From positions 1 to 48,522 of the forward strand of contig CAADGK010000128.1 of NCBI GenBank assembly GCA_900696515.1: 48,522 bases of DNA, written 5' to 3'. This document shows positions 42,159-48,522 of this stretch, one piece after another. Numbering within the stretch: the first letter of the stretch is position 1; every line of letters starts with the position of its first letter. The stretch comes from an uncultured Nitrosospira sp. Its GTDB lineage: Bacteria > Nitrospirota > Nitrospiria > Nitrospirales > Nitrospiraceae. The translations under genes and the position numbers were made by a program. Under the pieces are notes generated by a model that saw only the letters and a program-made list of their open reading frames with translations, was not told the origin of the DNA and made no database searches.

Positions 42159-43607
42159 ATGTCCGTTCGCAACACCGTCAAATCGATTCAAGACATCATG
42201 CGCCAGGACAGCGGCGTCGATGGCGACGCGCAGCGCATCTCTCAGCTCTGCTGGATGTTCTTCCTCAAGATCATCGACGACCAGGATCTGGAACTCGAAG
42301 CGATGCAGAAAGACTATCGCTCGCCCATCCCGAAGCAGTTCCAATGGCGCACCTGGGCCGCTGATCCCGAAGGCATCACCGGCGAACCGCTCATGGAGTT
42401 TGTAAACGATGAGTTGTTTCCTTCTCTGAAAGAGTTAACCGGTAAAGATGGCCGCCGCCGCGTCGTGCGGGATGTCTTCGAAGACGCCTACAACTACATG
42501 AAGTCCGGCCAGCTCATGCGGCAGGTGATCAACAAGATCAACAGCATCGACTTCAATAACCTCACCGAGCGCCAGCACTTCGGCGATATCTACGAGCAGA
42601 TCCTGAACGACCTTCAGAGCGCCGGGAACGCAGGCGAGTACTACACCCCCCGCGCCGTCACGGCCTTTATGGCGGACCGAATCGACCCGCACCCTGGCGA
42701 GGTTCTGCTTGATCCGGCCTGCGGCACCGGCGGCTTTCTCACCTGCGCCATCCGGCACATGCGCGAGCGCTACGTGAAGAAACCGGCGGACGAAAAGAAG
42801 ATGCAAGAGGCCCTGCGCGCCTGTGAGAAAAAGCAGCTTCCGCACATGCTCTGTGTGACGAACATGCTGTTGCATGGCATTGACGATCCCTCCTTCGTCC
42901 GCCACGACAACACCCTGGCGAGGCCCTATATCAGCTATGGCCAGTCTGACCGGGTAGATATCGTCCTCACCAATCCTCCGTTTGGCGGCAGGGAAGAGGA
43001 TGGCATCGAAAGCAATTTTCCGAAGCACTTCCAGACCCGCGAGACGGCGGATCTCTTTCTTGCTCTCATTGTCCGCTTGCTTAAATCCGGTGGCCGCGCC
43101 GCTGTGGTGTTGCCGGATGGATCTCTCTTCGGTGAAGGGGTGAAGACCAGGCTCAAGGAACATCTGATGGAGGAGTGCAACCTCCACACAATCGTCCGGC
43201 TGCCCAACAGCGTCTTTAAGCCGTATGCGAGCATCGGGACGAATCTGCTGTTCTTCGAGAAGGGCGAGCCGACGAAAGAGATCTGGTTCTACGAGCATCG
43301 TATACCAGACGGCCAGAAAGCCTACTCGATGACGAAGCCCATCCGCTTCGAGCATCTGAAGCCCTGCATCGACTGGTGGGGCGGAGCGAAACGGAAGGGG
43401 CGGAAGGAAACGGATGTGGCCTGGAAGGTGACGGCCGATGAGGTGAAAGCCCGTGGCTATAACCTCGATATCAAAAATCCTCACACCGTCACAGACGACC
43501 ACGGCGATCCGGAAGAACTCCTGGCCAAGCTGAACGAAGCTGAGAAAGAAACTGCCAACATTCGCGATCAGCTCAAGGCCATTCTGGAGAAGGCCCTGTT
43601 GCGATGA
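42159..43607 (+). CDS. hsdM: Type I restriction enzyme, M (DNA methyltransferase) subunit
   Basis: The 482-residue subunit methylates adenine N6 at the site chosen by HsdS. Motif I is DPACGTGGFLTCA (about 185-197) and the catalytic motif IV is NPPFGG (about 272-277). The N-terminal helical domain (VKSIQDIMRQDSGVDGDAQRIS) and GEYYTPRAVTAFMADRI are typical of HsdM. HsdR lies 3 bases upstream, and HsdS overlaps its stop by four bases (ATGA), so subunit ratios are probably coupled by translation. Confidence 0.97.
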   Translation: MSVRNTVKSIQDIMRQDSGVDGDAQRISQLCWMFFLKIIDDQDLELEAMQKDYRSPIPKQFQWRTWAADPEGITGEPLMEFVNDELFPSLKELTGKDGRRRVVRDVFEDAYNYMKSGQLMRQVINKINSIDFNNLTERQHFGDIYEQILNDLQSAGNAGEYYTPRAVTAFMADRIDPHPGEVLLDPACGTGGFLTCAIRHMRERYVKKPADEKKMQEALRACEKKQLPHMLCVTNMLLHGIDDPSFVRHDNTLARPYISYGQSDRVDIVLTNPPFGGREEDGIESNFPKHFQTRETADLFLALIVRLLKSGGRAAVVLPDGSLFGEGVKTRLKEHLMEECNLHTIVRLPNSVFKPYASIGTNLLFFEKGEPTKEIWFYEHRIPDGQKAYSMTKPIRFEHLKPCIDWWGGAKRKGRKETDVAWKVTADEVKARGYNLDIKNPHTVTDDHGDPEELLAKLNEAEKETANIRDQLKAILEKALLR

Positions 43608-45259
43608 ATCCAGGGCAACTCCTGGCTCACTTCGACCGCATCAGCGACGCACCAGATGCCATTCCGGGCCTGCGCCAGTTAATTCTCGACCTTGCTGTGC
43701 GGGGGAAGCTCGTTGATCAAGACCTAAAGGACGAACCCGTGTCCTATCTGCTCATGCGTATTCAGGCTGAGAACCGTCAGTTGGAAAACACCTTCAATCC
43801 TCTGGCGGAGGACGAGCAGCCGTTCACAATCCCACAATCGTGGGCGTGGATTCGGTTAGGAAATGCAGCTCATGTTGAAATGGGCCAGTCGCCTCCTTCC
43901 GAGAATTACAACCAATCTGGGGATGGAATCCCCTTCTACCAAGGGAAGGCTGATTTTGGGCTGCGGCATCCTACACCAAGATATTGGTGCGACCTACCGT
44001 CAAAACTTGCCCAGAAGAACGACATTCTCATATCAGTGCGCGCTCCAGTAGGCCCAACAAATGTGGCCTCCGAGGAATGTTGCATTGGTCGGGGTCTTGC
44101 GGCACTACGCCCTCATCATGGTGTCTACGTGGAGTTCCTTCTGTATTCACTGAAAGGCTTTGAGCCGGCGATTGCCGCGATGGGTTATGGCACTACCTTT
44201 GTGGCAATTACAAAGAAGCAGTTAGTATCGTTTGCCGTCCCATTGCCACCTCTCGCTGAACAGCACCGCATCGTCAGCAAGTTGGATGAATTGATGGCGC
44301 TCTGTGATCGCTTGGAGGCGGCGCAGGCGAAGCGGGAGAGTCGGCGAGATCGGCTGGTAGCGTCGTCTCTGAATCGCCTGAACAATGGCGCCGCCGCCGA
44401 CACTTTCCGTGACCACGCCCGCTTCTACTTCAACTACCTCCCGCGCCTTACCACGCGCACTGAACATATCCAGCAATTTCGCCAAACCATCCTCAACCTC
44501 GCCGTCCAAGGGAAACTCGTCCACCAAAACCCCAACGACGAACCGGCATCTGAACTGCTGAAACGTATTCAAGCTGAAAAGCAGCTACTAGTGAAGGCAG
44601 GCATACTTGCTCAGCAGAAATTATCATCCATCGAACCAGAAGAACTGGCATTTGATTGTCCGGAGAACTGGCAGTCAGTGAACTTCATCGACGTGTGCAA
44701 TCTTGTCACGAGTGGATCGCGCGGCTGGGCGGAGTTCTACTCCGACACCGGACCGAAGTTCATTCGTGCTCAGAATATTCGATTCGGAAGGCTCCGGCTT
44801 GAGGATCTTGCTTGTGTCAGCCTACCTAAGAAAACCGAAGGAACGAGAACTCAGATCTCTAAAGGTGACCTGTTGATCGTCATCACCGGTGCCGGTGTCA
44901 CAAACCCTGCGATGTTGGACCATGACCTAGGCGAGGCATATGTGAGTCAACACGTCGCTTTAATCAAACCGACAATAGTAAGTCTTTCCCGGTGGCTCCT
45001 GCTTTGCCTGATGGCACCAGTCGGAGCGCGAGCTGAATTAGTTGAGCGTGCGTATGGTGCAGGCAAGCCAGGATTAAATCTCGACAACATTCGTTTCTTG
45101 AGAATCCCTCTCCCACCTCTCGCTGAGCAGCAGCGCATTGTCGCCAAAGTCGATGAAATGATGGCCCTCTGCGACAAGCTCGACGCGCAGCTCACCACCA
45201 CCCAAACCGAAAGCCGCCGCCTCCTCGAAGCTGTCCTTCACGAGGCGCTTACTGCATAG
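43604..45259 (+). CDS. hsdS: Type I restriction enzyme, S (specificity) subunit
   Basis: HsdS carries two target-recognition domains separated by conserved helices that set the spacing of a two-part DNA site. The 551-residue protein is an internal tandem: LRQLILDLAVRGKLVDQD (about residue 24) recurs as FRQTILNLAVQGKLVHQN (about 294), and PLPPLAEQHRIVSKLDELMA (about 213) recurs as PLPPLAEQQRIVAKVDEMMA (about 498). The domains between the repeats (about 70-210 and 345-495) are unlike each other, as expected for different half-sites. The target site cannot be predicted. Confidence 0.95.
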   Translation: MNPGQLLAHFDRISDAPDAIPGLRQLILDLAVRGKLVDQDLKDEPVSYLLMRIQAENRQLENTFNPLAEDEQPFTIPQSWAWIRLGNAAHVEMGQSPPSENYNQSGDGIPFYQGKADFGLRHPTPRYWCDLPSKLAQKNDILISVRAPVGPTNVASEECCIGRGLAALRPHHGVYVEFLLYSLKGFEPAIAAMGYGTTFVAITKKQLVSFAVPLPPLAEQHRIVSKLDELMALCDRLEAAQAKRESRRDRLVASSLNRLNNGAAADTFRDHARFYFNYLPRLTTRTEHIQQFRQTILNLAVQGKLVHQNPNDEPASELLKRIQAEKQLLVKAGILAQQKLSSIEPEELAFDCPENWQSVNFIDVCNLVTSGSRGWAEFYSDTGPKFIRAQNIRFGRLRLEDLACVSLPKKTEGTRTQISKGDLLIVITGAGVTNPAMLDHDLGEAYVSQHVALIKPTIVSLSRWLLLCLMAPVGARAELVERAYGAGKPGLNLDNIRFLRIPLPPLAEQQRIVAKVDEMMALCDKLDAQLTTTQTESRRLLEAVLHEALTA

Positions 45260-45271
45260 AGGGTTCATGTC

Positions 45272-47044
45272 ATGACTCCGGAAGAGAGAAAAGAAGCGAA
45301 AAGCGCGCAGAGTGTACTGGAAAGACTCCTGCCGGATGGCCAGAGTCGAACTCTGTGTCTTCGGTTTCTGTGTGACACTATTCGGCTAGCCCATCAGCTC
45401 GCTCCCCGTAGTTGGGGTGTTACGCTCCAGAAAGACCTTGTTCGTCTGAATGTCGGGCACATCGAGGTGATGACGATTCTGCAAGATCGTATACATATCG
45501 TCCTTGATCGAAATGCCATACCGCCAGAGTTGCTGACAATTCAGGGTCTTCAGATGGATTCAAAGACGCCTCTCTATAAATGGGTTGCATGCTCTTCGGG
45601 TTGTGATTTTCCGACTAAGCAGGCCAGTGCAACCTTGCCACTGATCCGTGCATCCCACCACCAGCTCACCACACAGGCGGCGGCAACGCCTCGGCACAAC
45701 ATGACCGCTCGTGCTCATTCTCCAGGGGTACTGCGTTATCTCGCAGAGGTTCTTGATCTCGATTTGCCCGATCCGGAGTTTTTAGCGGTCTACCCTATGA
45801 GTCTCAGTGCACTCACGTTCCAAGCGCAGTTTTCTCGCTTTGAAAAGCAAGTGCGTCAGAATTCCGGCGGGGATTCGTTCACCTCATTCCTCGATGGCCT
45901 GCCGGCGGAGTGGGAGGACTACAAGCAAGATGTTCGCGTCGAAGCGCTTCGTCGCTTGAACGTTCCTGCGTGGAAGAAGGCTGAGGTTGGCAAGGGAAGG
46001 ATTCTCAAACGCGTGATCGAGGCGATTGAGATATATGATCCCAAGCGCGATCTGCGGAATAACCTGGTCGCCTGGCAGAATCGGTACGGTCATAAGGCCA
46101 AGTCACATCGTGCGCTGCTGGATGCTCGGGCTGACGCAGGTGCGCGTCGGGATTTCGAACAGTGGGCCTTTGACTTCTTTAATGATCGATCGGCTCATGG
46201 CCAGGCATTTGAGCGGTTTCGCCAGTTGGCGGGGGACCGGTATGACCTCGCCGCATATCTGTTCTTTCTGAAGGACTGGAACCATTTCATGCCGATCGCA
46301 CCCACAACGTTCGATGCGGCCTTTCAATTGCTTGGTATTGACCTTGTTACGACTAAACGTTGCTCCTGGGACAACTATTCGAACTACAACCAGGTTCTTC
46401 TTGCCATTCAGCGTGCCTTGCGCGACATCGCCGAGGTAACGAATGCTCGCCTTATCGATGCTCATTCGTTCTGCTGGATGCTGGTGCGGTTGAAGTTACC
46501 TGCCGCAGACTCGCCGGTCATCATCCCACTGCCCAAGATCATCAGCGGTCTACAGGCCATCCCGCTCACAGCTAAACCAGCCTCAAATGAGAGCGAGACT
46601 GACACTGATTTTGACAAGGTGGACGAAAATCAGTTTGCCCAGCGCGACGCAGAACGCCGGCGTTTAGGACGGCTGGCGCAAGACATTGCCATACAGTCGG
46701 AGTACAAGCGGTTGCGCTCGGCGGGACATCCTAATCCTGAACAAGTGGTTTGCCCGGTCTGGGATGAACCGAGTCGAGGCTACGATATTCTTTCCTGTGA
46801 AATAGATGGCACCCCGCGTCACATCGAGGTCAAAGCCGCCCGGCAATCTGGAAGCAATCTCTCATTCTTCCTGACGCAGAATGAATGGGGGAAGAGTCGT
46901 ACGAAGCCCAACTACTGTTTTTATCTGGTCCTCGAAGCTGGATCAAAGAGACCCGAGGTTCTTATTATTGAAAGCGGAGAAGTGTCTTCAGATTGTCTGA
47001 CATCGCTAAATTACCTGGCCTCGATTCGTACTCCTGGAAAGTAA
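45272..47044 (+). CDS. Putative nuclease with a C-terminal DUF3883-type domain, linked to the hsd operon
   Basis: The 590-residue protein starts 12 bases after hsdS. Its C-terminus (about residues 455-590) matches the DUF3883 pattern: RRRLGRLAQDIAIQSEYKRL, then GYDILSCEIDGTPRHIEVKA. In it Asp505, Glu519 and Lys521 form a D...ExK arrangement of the PD-(D/E)XK nuclease kind, followed by LTQNEWGKS. The middle (about 180-420) contains FLKDWNHFMPIAPTTFDAAF and LLGIDLVTTKRCSWDNYSNY, which looks like a recurrent module in defence proteins. The N-terminus is unrecognised. The start has no strong ribosome binding site but begins directly at the fold. Its position suggests an accessory part of the restriction system or a separate defence protein. 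Confidence 0.8.
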   Translation: MTPEERKEAKSAQSVLERLLPDGQSRTLCLRFLCDTIRLAHQLAPRSWGVTLQKDLVRLNVGHIEVMTILQDRIHIVLDRNAIPPELLTIQGLQMDSKTPLYKWVACSSGCDFPTKQASATLPLIRASHHQLTTQAAATPRHNMTARAHSPGVLRYLAEVLDLDLPDPEFLAVYPMSLSALTFQAQFSRFEKQVRQNSGGDSFTSFLDGLPAEWEDYKQDVRVEALRRLNVPAWKKAEVGKGRILKRVIEAIEIYDPKRDLRNNLVAWQNRYGHKAKSHRALLDARADAGARRDFEQWAFDFFNDRSAHGQAFERFRQLAGDRYDLAAYLFFLKDWNHFMPIAPTTFDAAFQLLGIDLVTTKRCSWDNYSNYNQVLLAIQRALRDIAEVTNARLIDAHSFCWMLVRLKLPAADSPVIIPLPKIISGLQAIPLTAKPASNESETDTDFDKVDENQFAQRDAERRRLGRLAQDIAIQSEYKRLRSAGHPNPEQVVCPVWDEPSRGYDILSCEIDGTPRHIEVKAARQSGSNLSFFLTQNEWGKSRTKPNYCFYLVLEAGSKRPEVLIIESGEVSSDCLTSLNYLASIRTPGK

Positions 47045-47286
47045 CGAAATGCCTCTTGTGCACACAGACAGCCTTCGCCTCATTGAAGACGTGGCTCCTT
47101 GAAGCCCTGGCCCCAGTCGTCTGATCTAGGAGACCCAAGTGGCCAGTACAATCTTCATCGCTTATTGAAAATCGTTCTGAATGATTGGTCCTCAGGGAAT
47201 TTCCGGTTGGACGCATGCTACAATGTGCTCATCGAAGGATGGTGGTACGTAACTGGCAGTTGTCAATTTAGGAAGGGGGAATGCCC

Positions 47287-47664
47287 ATGAGACGATATAC
47301 GACGCACGGGAGTCTTACACTCGCCGCACTGTTTGTCCTCGTCACCTCAACAGTCCTGCCCTTGCAACCGGTGTTTGCGGAAGGCGGGGCACGTCGTGAT
47401 GCAGTCCGTTCCGAAGACCAGCACCGCCAAGAAGCGATCAAGCTCGCCAAGGAAGCTGCGGACCATAGCAAACAAGGTCATATGGGACCATTCTTGACCA
47501 GTGCGGAAGCAGCCATGCAGCATGCGCTGAAGGCACGGAAGGATGCGCATGTGGACGCCGCCGTCGCAGAGCTCAAACATGCTGTCGAGCATGGGAGCGC
47601 GGGACATGCGGACGTGGCGACGAAACATGCGGAACAAGCAGTCACGCACCTGTCTGAGAAGTAG
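47287..47664 (+). CDS. smbP: Small histidine-rich periplasmic metal-binding protein, SmbP-like
   Basis: The 125-residue precursor has a signal peptide (MRRYTTHGS, hydrophobic core, cleavage near VFA-EGG, about residue 31). The mature part of about 94 residues is helical, with ten His at regular spacing and an internal two-fold repeat (QHRQEAIKLAKEAADHSKQG and the later EHGSAGHADVATKHAEQAV). This is the pattern of SmbP, first described in the ammonia oxidiser Nitrosomonas europaea, which binds copper and other divalent metals. ATG 47287 is chosen because GGAAGGGGG lies about 7 bases upstream; ATG 47281 is too close to it. It is convergent with the nuclease gene. Confidence 0.9.
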   Translation: MRRYTTHGSLTLAALFVLVTSTVLPLQPVFAEGGARRDAVRSEDQHRQEAIKLAKEAADHSKQGHMGPFLTSAEAAMQHALKARKDAHVDAAVAELKHAVEHGSAGHADVATKHAEQAVTHLSEK

Positions 47665-47680
47665 GGTGCGGAGAAGCTGG

Positions 47681-48190
47681 CTAAGGCAGTCGTTCCAAGA
47701 CACCGACCGGTGGCTTTTGTTTTAACTTGCGATATACCCATGGGGGGACGGGATTGGGGTCGATCCAGAGCCCTCGTTTCGTCTCTCGTGCCTGGGTTTC
47801 CAACGTTTCCAGCACCGGATCGTCCGGCGCATACTTCCGGTACCACCAGCACCACCCGTCTTTGACGAGGAGCTGGTTCACATTCGTCTCATCCGCAAGT
47901 ATCACCTCGGCAACAAGTCGCCCGTACTTATCTTTTTCATGCGGGTGAATCGTGACGGCCTGGCCAAAGGTCAAGACAGCCGTGGCAAGTTTTGCCCGAT
48001 ATCCATAGGCCTGGCGCTTCTCAGGGCAATCGATCCCGTGTAAGCGAATCTTTGTGGTTTGCCCATTCGACAGGACTTCAATGGTGTCACCGTCTTTGAC
48101 GGATACGACCAGGCCAGTGAACGAGAAGGCAGGGGTACTATACAGAAGAAGGAGAAGGGGAACTTGCAGTGGGAGTAGGAGTAATCGCAT
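47681..48190 (-). CDS. Secreted staphylococcal-type (SNase) nuclease
   Basis: This 169-residue protein has a signal sequence (MRLLLLPLQVPLLLLLYSTP, cleavage near AFS), then a thermonuclease domain: VVSVKDGDTIEVLSNG, IRLHGIDCPEKRQAYG (catalytic Arg and Glu), EKDKYGRLVAEV (second Arg), and NVNQLLVKDGWCWWYRKYAP. All three catalytic positions are present, so it should cut DNA or RNA outside the cytoplasm with calcium. The frame is open to 48280; ATG 48190 begins at the signal peptide and is preferred. The C-terminal KLKQKPPVGVLERLP is not conserved in the family. Confidence 0.9.
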   Translation of the reverse strand: MRLLLLPLQVPLLLLLYSTPAFSFTGLVVSVKDGDTIEVLSNGQTTKIRLHGIDCPEKRQAYGYRAKLATAVLTFGQAVTIHPHEKDKYGRLVAEVILADETNVNQLLVKDGWCWWYRKYAPDDPVLETLETQARETKRGLWIDPNPVPPWVYRKLKQKPPVGVLERLP

Positions 48191-48416
48191 GCCTGTGCCA
48201 GGCCGTACCAGTTTCGAAGGGGAAGCCGGCTGCCGACCTGTGAATTCGTATACGATAAGACACGTACGTATACATTGCAAATAGTATCGATACGTAATTT
48301 ATGAAAAGAACACGGGAGGATGGACGGCTGCCTGCAGTGCGTCATCCGTTCTTATGTCAGATACGACGAAGGTCGTAGGGAAACGGTGTCAGCCGTTCAC
48401 CCACCTACGCAGGAAA
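48191..48416 (-). promoter_or_regulatory. Upstream region of the nuclease gene
   Basis: No gene is seen here. On the minus strand TTGCAA with 17-base spacing to TATCGT could be a weak promoter of the nuclease gene. The stretch 48245-48296 is rich in small palindromes (GTATACGTACGT-like and TATCGATA words). TACGAC-GAAG-GTCGTA at 48362-48377 is a small hairpin. Confidence 0.3.
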
Positions 48417-48505
48417 CCACAGCTGTCAAGCTGTGGAGGAATGCGCAGTGGGTGTCCTCCGAAGCCTTGGCGAAGGAGGACACGCTTCGGCGGGTTCCGC
48501 CGAAG
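48417..48505 (+). repeat. Cluster of three strong hairpins at the window end
   Basis: Three perfect stems follow one another. CCACAGCT (48417-48424) pairs with AGCTGTGG (48429-48436). GTGTCCTCC (48452-48460) pairs with GGAGGACAC (48475-48483). CTTCGGCGG (48485-48493) pairs with CCGCCGAAG (48497-48505). There is no coding frame. I recall GTCCTCCGAAG...CGAAGGAGGAC-type palindromes in intergenic DNA of several environmental bacteria, so this may be a repeat family cut by the window end. Confidence 0.7.
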
Positions 48506-48522
48506 ACACAAAAGGGACCACG

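Noticed and set aside
42435-43502. 355-codon open frame on the minus strand
   Set aside because: Antisense to hsdM, whose methylase motifs are intact; the predicted sequence is rich in His/Arg/Val with no domain.
1-48522. CRISPR array, tRNA, rRNA or integrase genes
   Set aside because: No regularly spaced direct repeats, no cloverleaf with a CCA end and no rRNA core words were seen on reading; the defence region has no recognisable integrase or tRNA-type attachment site.

Overview
This 48.5 kb window is bacterial chromosome: dense genes of high GC content, short intergenic gaps, and many start/stop overlaps of 1-4 bases. Lipid A and LPS-transport genes (lpxD, lptF, lptG) and a TonB-dependent receptor show a Gram-negative cell. 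The gene content, an intergenic palindromic repeat that I recall from Nitrospira genomes, and a SmbP-type histidine-rich metal protein suggest Nitrospira or a close relative (Nitrospirota). That assignment is inference from memory; no search was run.

Layout. (1) 1-677: 3' part of a nitrilase-superfamily amidohydrolase. (2) 790-12720: a cobalamin riboswitch, a BtuB-like receptor, and a tightly packed operon for late cobalamin synthesis and salvage: cbiA, a small CWC cysteine protein, bluB, pduO-type adenosyltransferase, cobU, cobT, cobS, cbiB, cobD, cbiZ, cbiP. No early corrin-ring genes are present. (3) 12721-13608: about 890 bases with no convincing gene. (4) 13609-24236: a chemosensory cluster resembling Pil-Chp: CheY-like regulator, CheW, MCP, a hybrid CheA with three Hpt domains, two divergent CheW-like proteins, a receiver fused to a long coiled coil, an Hpt-like protein lacking its histidine, and an HD-GYP protein with an altered metal site. 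(5) 24237-24779: intergenic, with a 124-bp palindromic repeat, then a small membrane protein. (6) 25321-30511, minus strand: lptF, lptG, a FabF-type ketosynthase, an acyl carrier protein with a long lysine/alanine/serine tail, and lpxD. (7) 30782-33099: cold-shock protein and TPR protein. (8) 33138-38835: 2-hydroxyacid dehydrogenase, divergent FAD/Fe-S 2-hydroxyacid oxidoreductase, a MoaD/ThiS-fold protein and a dicarboxylate-type symporter. (9) 38814-47044: a defence-type region with vapBC and a type I restriction-modification operon (hsdR-hsdM-hsdS) followed by a DUF3883-type putative nuclease gene. (10) 47287-48522: SmbP-like protein, secreted staphylococcal-type nuclease, and a run of strong hairpins at the window end.

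How the parts work together. The riboswitch probably turns down the receptor, and perhaps the operon behind it, when cobalamin is plentiful. The receptor brings in corrinoids. CbiZ, CbiB, CobU, CobT, CobS and BluB remodel and complete them; PduO, CbiA and CbiP act on corrin-ring intermediates. The chemosensory cluster runs from a membrane receptor through CheW to a multi-Hpt kinase and several receivers. It ends in proteins whose classical catalytic residues are altered, which hints at scaffold-like output rather than plain flagellar chemotaxis.

The strongest candidates for something undescribed are the 3' half of the chemosensory cluster (20937-24236), the tailed acyl carrier protein between lpxD and a ketosynthase, and the DUF3883-type gene as the fourth member of the hsd operon.
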